A stretch of DNA of 64,000 nt from Arthrobacter oryzae (GTDB taxonomy: Bacteria > Actinomycetota > Actinomycetes > Actinomycetales > Micrococcaceae). Positions 25,599 to 35,344 of this stretch are shown here, piece after piece (the first letter of the stretch is position 1; the number at the start of each line of letters is the position of its first letter). The stretch covers positions 4,278,001-4,342,000 of the forward strand of contig NZ_CP132204.1 of NCBI RefSeq assembly GCF_030718995.1, in the 5' to 3' direction. The position numbers and the translations under genes were made by a program. The notes under the pieces were generated by a model, which saw only the letters and a program-made list of their open reading frames with translations, ran no database searches and was not told the DNA's origin.

Positions 25599-25988
25599 AT
25601 GGTCATTCTGCAATTCCTGGTGGTTGCCGCCGCGTTCGCCGTCATCGATTCCATCTGGCTCAAGACGATGAACCCCTTTTACCGCGGGCAGATTGGTGAA
25701 CTGCTGGCCGACCGGCCCAATCTAGGGTACGCGGTGGTGTTCTACGTGATCTACATTGCCGGCATTGTGTTCTTTGCCCTGCGCCCCACGCTCGACGGCG
25801 GAAGCTGGCTCAGCGCAGTGGGCTACGGTGCCGCCCTCGGCGCCTTCGCCTACGCCACCTATGACCTCACCAACGCCGCGACGCTGAAAACGTGGCCGCT
25901 GCAGCTGATCGTCGTGGACATCCTGTGGGGCGCAGCTTTGACGGCCCTTGCCACACTGGCAGGCTGGCTGGTGTTCCACAAAAACTGA
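25599..25988 (+). CDS. DUF2177 family membrane protein
   Basis: A 129-residue protein with four hydrophobic segments (starting MVILQFLVVAAAFAVIDSIW; ending ALTALATLAGWLVFHKN). The IDSIWL and AYATYDLTNAATL motifs are characteristic of DUF2177. Function unknown. The start is set at 25599 because upstream codons of the open frame are antisense to the ligase-like gene. Convergent with the thioesterase gene. Confidence 0.85.
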   Translation: MVILQFLVVAAAFAVIDSIWLKTMNPFYRGQIGELLADRPNLGYAVVFYVIYIAGIVFFALRPTLDGGSWLSAVGYGAALGAFAYATYDLTNAATLKTWPLQLIVVDILWGAALTALATLAGWLVFHKN

Positions 25989-26016
25989 AGGGAACCGACG
26001 CCCAGCTCAACTCCAA

Positions 26017-26820
26017 CTACGTCCTGCGGAGGGTGAGGATCTGCTCCGCGCGGCCGAAGGGCCCGGCGACGTCGTGGAGGACCGTTGACGTCAGCCCGAT
26101 GCCGTCCGCGCCGAAGGAGACGGCGTTATCCAGGCCCAGCCAGTCGCCGGCCGGTTTCCGGTACATGTGGATCTGCAGGTCCAGGTTGGGGAAGGCGTAG
26201 CTGCCCTTGCCCGGGGGCACACGGGCGGCGATGCCGTTGGCAGTGTCCACCAGTCCCATCAGCCGTGCGACATCGCCGCTGTCGTCCTTGTCCGTCAACG
26301 GGTGTGCGGTACGGATCCATACCGTCCCGGAGCCTGGGCGGTGCCCGTCCGCAACACGCATTTCCAGTGACCGGATGTACCCTCCGGGCCACACGCTGGC
26401 ACCGTCGTACGGTGAGCACGCCTCCGGTCCGGGAATGCGGGTGTCTTCCACTGCGGCGACGGCCGATGTGTCGGACATGATCATCCGCCACGCGGTGGCA
26501 CGGATGGCCACCCGCCCCCCGGCCACGAGTTCGGCCTGGAGCAGTTCGATGGTACGTCCGGGACGCAGGGTCGTGGTGACCACCTCGAATTCGCCCCCAG
26601 GGATCAGCCCCAGGATCTCGTAGCTCAGGCGCGCCATCCGGACATCACTCCGCGGTTCGTGCCGCTCCAGGCAATCAGCCATGAGTCCGGAGGCGGGCGC
26701 CATGTGCTGCTCATGCTCGTTCCAGGCACCCTGGGCATGAATGGTCGAACGGAACCGTCCGCCGCCGAGTGATTCGTAGTAGAACCCGCCCTCGGCAAGT
26801 TCCGTAAGTGCAGCAGTCAA
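26017..26820 (-). CDS. Thioesterase family protein (acyl-CoA thioesterase, double hotdog)
   Basis: A 267-residue protein resembling TesB-like thioesterases of actinobacteria: HAQGAWNEHEQHMAPASGLM in the first hotdog half, LSYEILGLIPGGEFEV, and the second half with PNLDLQIHMYRKPAGDWLG ending in a conserved Asp/Ser region (ADGIGLTSTVLHD). Probably hydrolyses acyl-CoA esters; the chain-length preference is unknown. The ATG at 26820 begins MTAALTELAEGGFYYES. Confidence 0.88.
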   Translation of the reverse strand: MTAALTELAEGGFYYESLGGGRFRSTIHAQGAWNEHEQHMAPASGLMADCLERHEPRSDVRMARLSYEILGLIPGGEFEVVTTTLRPGRTIELLQAELVAGGRVAIRATAWRMIMSDTSAVAAVEDTRIPGPEACSPYDGASVWPGGYIRSLEMRVADGHRPGSGTVWIRTAHPLTDKDDSGDVARLMGLVDTANGIAARVPPGKGSYAFPNLDLQIHMYRKPAGDWLGLDNAVSFGADGIGLTSTVLHDVAGPFGRAEQILTLRRT

Positions 26821-26957
26821 CGTCGACCCTTTCGCATGGCTGGTGATAATCCCAGAACACCCTATCGCCTGCCGGCCCGCAGCCCGCCGTTATCCTCACA
26901 GCTTCCTCATATCAAGGCCCCATGGCCGGCATAAGTCCGGCGCCTAGAAATGAGGGC

Positions 26958-28815
26958 ATGACTCCTCTCCAGAACAAACACCGCAAGGGCGGCCGGGTAC
27001 GCCGTGCCATCGTCGCCGGGGGCTGTTGCCCTGACGCTGACAGCCGGAGGGGCCACCGCCTGGGCGCTGGACCGCTTTGTGGTCCAGCACGTGGAAATCT
27101 CGGATGTCTCCGCCTACCAGGCAAGCCAGGCCGGGACAACGGCAGGCAGCACCAGCGACACCACCAGCGACTCAAGCAGCACCACCACAGCCGTCATCAC
27201 GGACACGTCCTACATCTCGGACAGCTCCAACATCAATATCTCCACGGTAACCACCGGCAGCGGCGACAGCACCGTCACCTACTACGTTGCCGACGTCGTC
27301 CTCCACCGGCACGTCCATCACCGGCGCCTCCAACTCAAACTCTGGAACATCAGCGGCTGCCGGGACGGCAGAGGCCATCTCGCTGGACACCCTCGCCGCG
27401 GACACCCACTACGACGCTGACGACCTCACCTGGGATACCGCGTCCGAAGTAGCCGTGACCCTGGCGGACGGTGACAGCAGCGTTGCCGCCGGAACGTCGT
27501 CGGACGCGGTAAAGGTCGACGGCGACACCGTCACCATCAGCGCCGCCGGAACCTACCGCGTGAGCGGATCCCTCTCGGACGGGCAGGTGGTGGTTGCCGC
27601 CGGCGAGGAGGACGTGGTCCGCATCATCCTTGACGGGGCCGACGTGACCAGTTCCACCGGATCCCCGTTCGTGGCGCAGAGCGCCAACGAAGCAATCGTC
27701 TTCCTGGCGGACGGCACCTCCAACTCCCTGAGCGACGCGTCCACCTACTCGGACACCCCGAGGAAGCTCCGAACGCGGCCCTGTACTCCCAGGCCGACCT
27801 CACCATCGCCGGCACCGGCTCGCTGGCAGTGGACGGCAACTACAACGACGGCATCTCCTCCAAGGACGGGCTGGTGCTGGCCGCCGGCAATGTCACCGTG
27901 GACGCCACGGACGACGGCATCGTAGGCAAGGACTACGCCGTCCTCCTCGACGGCGCCTACCAGGTGACTGCCGGCGACGACGGCTTCAAGTCCGACAACG
28001 AGGAGGACGAAGGCCGCGGCTGGGTGCTCATCAACGGCGGCACCCTCAACGTCAGCGCCGGCGACGACGGCATCAAGGCCTTCAACACGCTCACCATCGC
28101 CGCCGGCACCGCCACGGTGGAAGAATCCGAAGAGGGCCTGGAAGCCCAGCACATTGTGATCTCCGGCGGTACCGCCAGCGTCACATCCAACGACGACGGC
28201 GTCAACGCCTCCGGGGGCAGCACCGGAACCAGCTCCCAGGGCGTAGGCATGGGCGGCGGTATGGGAGGCAGTATGGGCGGCGGCGAGATGGCAGCGGGCG
28301 ACTACACGATGGAAATCAGCGGCGGCTCGCTCACCATCAATTCGCAAGGTGACGGGCTGGACTCCAACGGCGATGCCACGATCACCGGCGGAACGGTGGT
28401 GGTCAACGGCCCCACCAATGACGGCAACGGCGCCCTGGACGTCAACGGCGAACTCGTGGTCAACGGGGGAACCGTGGCAGCAGCGGGCAGCACCGGCATG
28501 GCGGTGACGCCCGGCACCTCCTCATCCCAGTCCGGGGTCCAGCTGACGTTCGGCTCAACCCTGCCCGCCGGCACCGCCATCCAGCTGGCTGATTCCAGCG
28601 GTGCCGTGGTGGCCACGTTCGTGACGGCCAAGCAGGCGGCGTCGCTGGTGTTCTCCTCGGCAGTCATCACCGCCGGCGAGGAATACACCGTGTACACCGG
28701 CGGCGCCGCCCAGGTCACCGCCGGCATCGGCGAGGGAACGCTCGACGGCGCCCAGGAGCAGGGAACCGTCACGGCCGGCGAGTACACGGCGGCACGCGGT
28801 CCCGGCGGCCGCTAG
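26958..28815 (+). pseudogene. Carbohydrate-binding domain (DUF4353-like) surface protein with three frameshifts
   Basis: One protein is spread over three reading frames. Frame 1 (from ATG 26958) gives MTPLQNKHRKGGRVRRAIVA; frame 2 continues AVALTLTAGGATAWALDRF and a Ser/Thr-rich stretch; frame 3 begins near 27290 with TSSSTGTSITGASN and runs through the beta-helix repeats VSGSLSDGQVVVAAGEED; near 27760 it returns to frame 2 and reads cleanly to the stop at 28815. The C-terminal half has repeated TITGGT/NINGGT-like beta-helix turns and a Gly/Met-rich patch (GMGGGMGGSMGGGEM). Two shifts coincide with G or C runs. It is either a pseudogene or contains sequence errors; the intact form would be a membrane-anchored extracellular protein of roughly 615 residues. 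Confidence 0.75.
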
Positions 28816-28894
28816 CTTGGCCCTCGGCAGGCCGGGCCGGATCGTCCGGGCCACGGGAGGCGGGGCGGCCACACGGCTGCTCCGCCTTTCCGTT

Positions 28895-28920
28895 CCGTCT
28901 TTCTGTGCCGTCTTTCTGTG
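28895..28920. repeat. 13-bp tandem repeat
   Basis: CCGTCTTTCTGTG occurs twice head to tail, followed by a partial third copy (CCGTCTTA). It lies in the gap after the carbohydrate-binding gene, just ahead of the CTGAGTAGACTCAG palindrome (28947-28960) that precedes the endonuclease/phosphatase-family gene. Confidence 0.7.
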
Positions 28921-28999
28921 CCGTCTTATGTGCTGAGTAACTTTGACTGAGTAGACTCAGGAACTGGTTCTCCTTACTACGCTCGGAAGAGGTATTCCC

Positions 29000-29701
29000 C
29001 TGATACGAGTCATCAGCTACAACCTTCGCAAGCACGCGGCAAGCGGCGAACTGCTCGATCTGGCCAACGACTTCGGGATAGATGCCTTGTGCCTGCAGGA
29101 GTGCGACACCTCCGATCTACCGGACACACTCGGGCCCCTGCACCTGGCCGATTCGACCAAAGGCAACAGGCTGGGGCTTGCCATCTACTACCGGATGGAC
29201 CGCTTCACGGCGTTCGAAACCAACACCTTCGCGTTGAAGAAGTCATTGCACGACAGGGTCCTGGCCCCGGCCCACGAACGTCTGATCGGCACGCGGGTGG
29301 TGGACAACGAAACAGACCACGAGTTGGTGATCGCCTCATTTCATGCGGCGCCCCTGACAGCCTCCAATTCGCTGCGCCGCAAACAGATCAAGGCCGCCCA
29401 TGCAGAGCTCCTCGGGATGGGCAGCGGACTCATGACGCTTATGGTGGGTGACTTCAACTACCCGTTCTTCACCAAGAACCTCACTGAACACATGAAGAAT
29501 TCCGGGTATGAACTCTCCCTCAGTGACCGGCGGACCTATACGAGGTACAAGATGTTCAAGGGGCATTTCGATTTTGCCACCTCCCTCGGACTGGACATCG
29601 AGAGTGTGGAAACCCTGCCACGCGGCGCCTCGGACCACCTGCCCATTCTGGTCTCCGCCGAATACGGCGAGGATTACGGTCCCATTCAGGGAACGCCGTA
29701 A
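29000..29701 (+). CDS. Endonuclease/exonuclease/phosphatase family protein
   Basis: A 233-residue protein with the EEP metal-dependent fold: VISYNLRKH near the N-terminus, CLQECD (catalytic Glu), IASFHAAPL, VGDFNYPFF and RGASDHLPILV (catalytic His) in order. The natural N-terminus (LIRVISYNLR) is preceded by no ATG, GTG or TTG; the open frame begins at 28955, and GGAAGAGG lies 7 bases before a CTG at 29000, so I take CTG as the start. A TTG at 29087 would cut off the first strand and metal ligand. Substrate unknown. The SulP gene follows 33 bp later. Confidence 0.85.
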   Translation: MIRVISYNLRKHAASGELLDLANDFGIDALCLQECDTSDLPDTLGPLHLADSTKGNRLGLAIYYRMDRFTAFETNTFALKKSLHDRVLAPAHERLIGTRVVDNETDHELVIASFHAAPLTASNSLRRKQIKAAHAELLGMGSGLMTLMVGDFNYPFFTKNLTEHMKNSGYELSLSDRRTYTRYKMFKGHFDFATSLGLDIESVETLPRGASDHLPILVSAEYGEDYGPIQGTP

Positions 29702-29734
29702 CCCCCACGCCGACCACCAGCCCGGGAGGCCCCA

Positions 29735-31426
29735 ATGCGCAGGGATTGGATCCAGAAAGCCGTTCCGGGCATCCAGCTGGCCCGGACCTACCAGCGCTCC
29801 TGGCTCAAGTCCGATCTTGCGGCCGGAGCAGCCCTTAGTGCGGCGCTGATTCCCGCCGGGATGGCCTATGCCGAAGCCGCCGGGCTGCCGGCGGTCACCG
29901 GCCTGTACGCCACAGTGATCCCGATGCTGTTTTACGCCGTCTTCGGCCCTCCGCGGGTCCTCATTGTGGGCCCGGATTCATCACTGGCGCCCATGATCGC
30001 GGCCGCCGTGCTCCCCCTGGCAGGACGGGATCCCGCCCACGCCGTGGCGCTCGCCGGAGTCCTGGCCATCCTGATCGGGTTCTTCCTCATCGCCGGACGG
30101 ATCTTCAGGCTCGGCTTTGTCACGGGGCTCCTGTCCAAGCCCATCCGGGTGGGCTACCTCAACGGCATTGCACTTGCCGTCATGGTCAGCCAGCTGCCCA
30201 GGCTGCTCGGGATCTCGGTGACGGGCGACTCCCTCACGGCCAGAGCCACGGAAACTGCCGACGCGATCCTGCGCGGAGCCGCCAATCCTGTGGCGCTGCT
30301 GTTCGGGGTGGCCACACTGGCGATCATTGTGGCCGGCCGCTATCTCCCGTGGAAGGTCCCCGGTGTGCTGCTGGCCGTGGCGGCGTCCATCGCGGCGGCC
30401 GCGGCCCTGGGCCTCAAAGACGCCATGCCCATGGTGGGAGCCCTCCCCACAGGCCTGCCGGCCCCGGCACTGGGGGGCCTCACCTTCGGCGACGTCGCAG
30501 GGCTCATTGGCCCGGCGGCCGGCATTGCCCTGATCGCCTTCGCGGACACCTCCACCCTTTCCAAGAGCCTCGCAGGACGCCGCGGCGTACACACGAGCGG
30601 CAACCAGGAAATGGGGGCGCTGGGCATTGCCAACGTGGCCACCGGAATGCTCGGCGGCTTCCCGGTGTGCGGCAGCTCATCCCGGACCCCGATAGCGCTT
30701 GACGCAGGAGCACGGACCCCGTTCAGCGGCATCGTCGCCGCCGCCCTGGTGGTGGTCTTCATGGTGGCCGTCCCCGAGGTGACGGCGTTCCTCCCCACCA
30801 CCACCCTGGCCGCCGTCGTCATTGTGGCTGCCGCCTCGCTGGTGGACGTCAAGACCCTGCTCCGGCTGGTCCGGATGAGCAAGATGGAAACGGCGCTCCT
30901 GCTCACCACCTTCCTCGGCGTAGCGTTCGTGGGCGTACTGCAGGGAATCATCATCGCCATCGCGCTCTCGCTCATCGCATTCGTCCGGCGGGCATGGGAT
31001 CCCTACCGCACCGAACTGGCAAGCCTGGAAGACGTCCCGGGCTACCACGACCTCAGCCGCCACCCGGAAGGCCAACGCGTCCCGGGGCTGGTGATCGCCC
31101 GCTTCGACGCCCCGCTCTTCTTTGCCAACGGTGAGGTGTTCGCGGAGCACATCCGCGGCCTGGTGGCGAACGCCCCGGGCCCGGTGAAGTGCGTGATCGT
31201 GGCTGCCGAAGCCATCACGGACCTGGACACCACGGCGTTGGACGACCTCGTGGAGCTCGACGACGAACTGGCCGGCCAGGGCATCAGCCTGGTTTTTGCC
31301 GAGCTCAAGGGGCCGGTCAAGGACCGCCTGCTCAAGTTCGGAGTGAGCAGCAGGTTCGGCCCGGACCACTTCTTTCCCACCGTCAACAACGCCGTACGAA
31401 GCTACAAGCGGACGTTCGGGATCTAG
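29735..31426 (+). CDS. SulP family inorganic anion transporter with STAS domain
   Basis: A 563-residue membrane transporter of the SLC26/SulP family. About 12-14 hydrophobic helices are visible, with the SulP signature GLPAVTGLYATVIPMLFYAVF and GPDSSLAPMIAAAV. The C-terminal STAS domain (about 440-560) contains FDAPLFFANGEVF and AITDLDTTALDDL. Substrates of the family include sulfate, bicarbonate and carboxylates; which applies is not visible. It overlaps no neighbour but abuts the convergent DUF5671 gene without any gap. Confidence 0.93.
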   Translation: MRRDWIQKAVPGIQLARTYQRSWLKSDLAAGAALSAALIPAGMAYAEAAGLPAVTGLYATVIPMLFYAVFGPPRVLIVGPDSSLAPMIAAAVLPLAGRDPAHAVALAGVLAILIGFFLIAGRIFRLGFVTGLLSKPIRVGYLNGIALAVMVSQLPRLLGISVTGDSLTARATETADAILRGAANPVALLFGVATLAIIVAGRYLPWKVPGVLLAVAASIAAAAALGLKDAMPMVGALPTGLPAPALGGLTFGDVAGLIGPAAGIALIAFADTSTLSKSLAGRRGVHTSGNQEMGALGIANVATGMLGGFPVCGSSSRTPIALDAGARTPFSGIVAAALVVVFMVAVPEVTAFLPTTTLAAVVIVAAASLVDVKTLLRLVRMSKMETALLLTTFLGVAFVGVLQGIIIAIALSLIAFVRRAWDPYRTELASLEDVPGYHDLSRHPEGQRVPGLVIARFDAPLFFANGEVFAEHIRGLVANAPGPVKCVIVAAEAITDLDTTALDDLVELDDELAGQGISLVFAELKGPVKDRLLKFGVSSRFGPDHFFPTVNNAVRSYKRTFGI

Positions 31427-33133
31427 CTAGTCCGCACCCAGCGGAATCACCTCAAGGCGGGACCCCGGGCCCGCCACCACCAGGACACGGTCGGCCGCAA
31501 CACCCTCCAGTGCGCGGGCAAGCTGCTCCGTCAAGTCGCGTGTGGTCCCCTCCGCGTCACCCGCAGGCACCGCACCGGAGGTTCCGACGTCGGCCCTCTT
31601 CCACACCGTGACGCTCGCACCGGTCACCTCAGCCGCCACCCGCACCAGCGGCTCCGGATCACCTGAAGCCACGAGGATCACCTTCCGGACCATTCGTTTC
31701 GGGGGCGCAACAGACGCCGTGAGGGACCGGTCGTGCCGCCAGACGGCGAAGTGGTACCCGGCGGCCAGGCCCGTGGCCACCAGTAGGCCCAGGGGCGCGC
31801 GGGTGCGGTCCACCAGGCTGGAGCCGGTGACGTCGTCGAGCAGGAATTCGAAGACGCGGTACCCGATCACCAGGAGCGTGATGACAGCGACAATCGCGCT
31901 CAGGCCGAAAACCGCGATGAGGTAAACGCGCCGGCCGCGGCGGCCAAGTTCAGTAGGCTCCGGCGGAACCCCGGGTTTCCATGTGAACCACCACAGCGGT
32001 CCGCCGACCGCCAGAGAACTGATGCCTCCCAGCAGCAGGGTGCGGGCTCCGCCGCCGGCCAGTGGTGTCGCCGCGATGCTGAGCAAGGAGTTGACCACGA
32101 CGCCGATCCCGGTGGCGGCGGCCACCAGACCCACCCCTGAAGTCACGAGCTTCGCTGCCTGCAGCGTGGTTTCGGCACGGCCCGCAGTGACGGTCCGGTG
32201 GTATGCCCAGACGAGGGCGCCCACGGCGCCTGCCGCCAACGCCGCACCCAGGGGACCGACGATTTCACTCACGGGATCCGTGCGGTCGAAGGCCAGGCGG
32301 AGCAGGACGTACAGGACGGTTCCTGTGCCGCCCACCGTCAGGAGGACGGCCCCGAGGATTCCTACCACCACCAGCGCCACGTCGGCGAAATCGGTCTTCA
32401 GCCGGCGTCCGCCGTCGTGCAACCAGTGCCACCACCAAATGACGGCGCCGCCGGCTCCCCAGGCCAGCGCCTGCAGGGCGAGCCTCCACCACGGATCACC
32501 GATGGACGCCGAGGACGTAAAGCCCTGGATCGCGGTGTCCAGGAGATTCGCGAGCGCCGTAATGGTGCCGCCCACTCCAACGATGAGCCCGTAGACCGCG
32601 CCCACGACGGTTGGGACGTCCGAAATCAGTGAAGGGCTCTTCCGCGGATGGCGCCACATCCACCGGTGCCATGCCAGCACGCCTGCCCAGACCAGCCCGT
32701 TGGACAGTGAAAGCTGCCAGCCCAGCCGTTCGCCGCCGATGACAGCGGACAGGGCGCTGAGCAGCCCGGTGGCCGACGTGATGAGCGAGACAGCGTACAT
32801 GCCGGTCAGGTACAGCCCCCATCCCACCGACGACCTCTCCACTGCGTCATCGAGCCGTCGCCACACGAACCACCAGAGCACGGCCGCCATGGGGCCGCCG
32901 ATCAGCGTGAAAGCGAGCGAGCGCGCAAGGCCTGCCACGTCACCTGCGACAAGCACAGTGCCGGCGCCGAGAAGCCTGCCCAGCAGGCCGCTCAGTCCGA
33001 TGGCGGTCACCACAACCAGTGCGAAAAGCAGCGTGTAGACGATGAGGCGGCGGACTGTGGGCTGGGCGGACCCCGCCGCCGGGGCGGGCGCCGTCCGGGC
33101 GGCGCTCACGGCTTCACCGGCCGGTTGGTGCAT
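31427..33133 (-). CDS. DUF5671 domain polytopic membrane protein
   Basis: A protein of about 568 residues, mostly membrane-embedded. The same unit recurs several times: a helix with YTLLFALVVVTAIGLSGLLG, then a helix with GGPMAAVLWWFVWRR; later copies include GGPLWWFTWKPG. This repeat is DUF5671. The last 100 residues form a soluble tail (VILVASGDPEPLVRVAAEV, VLVVAGPGSRLEVIPLG). Function unknown. The frame is open to 33169; the ATG at 33133 gives less overlap with the upstream gene at 33106. Confidence 0.8.
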   Translation of the reverse strand: MHQPAGEAVSAARTAPAPAAGSAQPTVRRLIVYTLLFALVVVTAIGLSGLLGRLLGAGTVLVAGDVAGLARSLAFTLIGGPMAAVLWWFVWRRLDDAVERSSVGWGLYLTGMYAVSLITSATGLLSALSAVIGGERLGWQLSLSNGLVWAGVLAWHRWMWRHPRKSPSLISDVPTVVGAVYGLIVGVGGTITALANLLDTAIQGFTSSASIGDPWWRLALQALAWGAGGAVIWWWHWLHDGGRRLKTDFADVALVVVGILGAVLLTVGGTGTVLYVLLRLAFDRTDPVSEIVGPLGAALAAGAVGALVWAYHRTVTAGRAETTLQAAKLVTSGVGLVAAATGIGVVVNSLLSIAATPLAGGGARTLLLGGISSLAVGGPLWWFTWKPGVPPEPTELGRRGRRVYLIAVFGLSAIVAVITLLVIGYRVFEFLLDDVTGSSLVDRTRAPLGLLVATGLAAGYHFAVWRHDRSLTASVAPPKRMVRKVILVASGDPEPLVRVAAEVTGASVTVWKRADVGTSGAVPAGDAEGTTRDLTEQLARALEGVAADRVLVVAGPGSRLEVIPLGAD

Positions 33134-33570
33134 ATCCTCAGTTGCAGCGGCGCAGACTGGATCAGCCACTTGCCGTCCGTCTTGACGAGATCAAAGACGT
33201 CTTCCATTTCGTACTCGGAGTTGCCGAAGGGCCCGCCCCCGTTCGACACCACAACCAGGACGTGCACGTCCGCAGATGCTTCCCTTTCCGTAGTGGAGAT
33301 CAGCGTGATCCGCAGGTTATCGGCGGGAGCGCGTTCGAAGTCCAGGCACTGGGTCCGGGCGCCTTCCGTAAGATACCCGGCGGCCGCGGCTTCGTCCCCG
33401 TCGAGGACAGCTGCCGAGTATCGTTGCACCACGCCCTGGGGTGTGGATTCGTCCAGCAGGGCAGGTTCACCCCGCGAGAACACCACGGCAAGGGCAGCAA
33501 CTGCCAGGACGGCAATAATTGCCAGGATAACTACGAGGATCCTGTTCGGTCTTCCCGCCGCTGCGTCCAT
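33106..33570 (-). CDS. Small membrane-anchored protein of unknown function
   Basis: A 154-residue protein from ATG 33570 (MDAAAGRPNRIL). One N-terminal transmembrane helix (ILVVILAIIAVLAVAALAVV, about residues 11-30) is followed by an extracytoplasmic domain with TPQGVVQRYSAAVLDGDEAA, the pattern of lumazine-binding/NTF2-like folds, and CLDF/RICTN cysteines that might pair. The longer open frame to 33867 is antisense to the DUF5129 gene. It overlaps the DUF5671 gene downstream and is probably coexpressed with it. Confidence 0.75.
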   Translation of the reverse strand: MDAAAGRPNRILVVILAIIAVLAVAALAVVFSRGEPALLDESTPQGVVQRYSAAVLDGDEAAAAGYLTEGARTQCLDFERAPADNLRITLISTTEREASADVHVLVVVSNGGGPFGNSEYEMEDVFDLVKTDGKWLIQSAPLQLRICTNRPVKP

Positions 33571-33685
33571 GTGGTCAGTATGGCGTACGGCCCACCCGCT
33601 AGCTACGGTACTTTCGGCCCTATCAGCGGGTGGACGGCACCGGGGAGGCTGGAGGAAATCGTTGCTTTGTGGAAAAAAGGGAATC

Positions 33686-35143
33686 ATGCGCCGGGCCCTC
33701 GCTGCCGTGTTGCTTACGCTCCTCGGCCTGCTCTGCGGCTCGGTGGCAGGCTCAGCCGCTGCCCGTGCAGAGCCGCCGGTGGAAATCGTGGTGGAAGACG
33801 GCGCCGGAATACTTGACAGTAACAGGCTGGTCCCGGCGGTTGAGGCAGTTGACTTCCATGAGCCCACCCGGGTTGCCGTCTTTACCTACCGGGGGTCCGC
33901 GGAGGCCAACCTCAATGAAGAAGTCCTTCGCTTCGCCCGGGCCAACCATCCGGAGTGGATCAGCGCCGACGGCCAGAAATGGGCGGACGGCCTCTTCATC
34001 TTCGCTGTGGACCCGCTGGGCCGCCATGTGGGCACCTACATGGGCGAGGACCGCAAAGTTTCCCTGGAACAGCGCGAGGACATCCAGAATGCTTCCAAGG
34101 ATTTGCTACGGGATGCCCAGTGGACTGACGGGACAATCGCCGGTATCCGCCGCGGGGCTGAGCTGATCAACCAGCCGTGGTACCAGTCCACGGGCTTCCT
34201 GGTCACGGCCTGGAGCACTGTGGCAGCTGCCGTCCTCGGCGCGGGGACGTGGTTGATCGTTCGCTGGCGGACCAGGGTGGACAGCCGCAAGGAACTGGCC
34301 CGCGGAGACGCGAGCTACGCCAATGTCAGCATGGACCTGCAGGTCACTGAGCTCAACGCCGGCACCATTCCGGAGTCCTCGCGGTACGGAAGCACCGTCC
34401 TGGAAAAGCACCGCACCTTCCTGGCGAAGTACAACGCCGCCACCGGCCTGTCGAACCAGGCACACGCGCTGACTGCCCGGTCCATGAGCCGGCGGCCAAA
34501 CCTCAAACTCATACGGGGCTATGCCGACGCTTCCGCGGAACTGGACGCGCTGGATGACGTCATCGCCGACACCAACGCCCTGCTGAACCGGGGGTCCGCG
34601 TGGGCATCCGCGTGGGACCGGCAGCTGGCACCGTTCCGCGGTGACCTGGCCGCCCTCGAACAGATGCTCACCAAGCGGCACGCCGAGGGCGACTCGGCGA
34701 CGGCCGCGGCGCTCCGGTCCTTCCGCGAGCAAAGCCACCGGGACATCGAACGGTGGTCGGCCGAACTTGCCGACGGCACGATCACCCCTGAAACAGCCCT
34801 GGACCGGCTGCGGGACGCGCGGACGCATCTGACGGAACTGCTGAAGAACCACGCGGACACCGTGATCGCCGGCTTTGCCCGGAACGACCGGGAAGCCAGA
34901 CTGATGCGCCAGGAAATGGAAAACGCACAGGCCGGAACCAAGGCAAAATATGGCCGCACTTACGAGCCCAGCATCCTGGGCACGGTCTATCCGTCGTACT
35001 ACTTCTTCTCGGTCCCCGCCTTCAACACCGGATTCAGCACGGGGGTGGGCAGTGTCAGCACGGCGCGCGGCGGCGGCAGCACAACCGGCTACGGAGCCAC
35101 CGGGGGTAGTTTTTCCGGGTCCGGAAGTTCATCCAACTTCTGA
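33686..35143 (+). CDS. DUF5129 / TPM-like membrane protein
   Basis: A 485-residue envelope protein. It has a signal peptide (MRRALAAVLLTLLGLLCGSV, cleaved near ARA), a TPM-like domain (VEDGAGILDSNRLVPAVEA, FIFAVDPLGRHVGTYMGED), a transmembrane helix at about 168-192, then a long helical, charge-rich cytoplasmic region with coiled-coil potential and a Gly/Ser-rich tail ending GSFSGSGSSSNF. TPM domains occur in membrane-protein repair (TPM = TLP18.3/Psb32/MOLO-1). Start at ATG 33686 with AAAAAAGGG upstream. The cellular role is unknown. Confidence 0.82.
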   Translation: MRRALAAVLLTLLGLLCGSVAGSAAARAEPPVEIVVEDGAGILDSNRLVPAVEAVDFHEPTRVAVFTYRGSAEANLNEEVLRFARANHPEWISADGQKWADGLFIFAVDPLGRHVGTYMGEDRKVSLEQREDIQNASKDLLRDAQWTDGTIAGIRRGAELINQPWYQSTGFLVTAWSTVAAAVLGAGTWLIVRWRTRVDSRKELARGDASYANVSMDLQVTELNAGTIPESSRYGSTVLEKHRTFLAKYNAATGLSNQAHALTARSMSRRPNLKLIRGYADASAELDALDDVIADTNALLNRGSAWASAWDRQLAPFRGDLAALEQMLTKRHAEGDSATAAALRSFREQSHRDIERWSAELADGTITPETALDRLRDARTHLTELLKNHADTVIAGFARNDREARLMRQEMENAQAGTKAKYGRTYEPSILGTVYPSYYFFSVPAFNTGFSTGVGSVSTARGGGSTTGYGATGGSFSGSGSSSNF

Positions 35144-35344
35144 CCGCGGCCCTCCATTGGGCCAGGGCAGGTCGGTCCTTCCCCGGGTATCGACAAGGAA
35201 ACCCGATCGGAGGATGCTGGGCACCGTAAGCGATTGTTGTCCCGGTGCGCTCCGGTGATTCAGGCCAGGCGAACCGACCCAGCTGTCCGGTTGCCTTGGC
35301 GGCCCGGGCAGTCCCAGCCGCAATATTGAGTGATGGAGAGAGCC

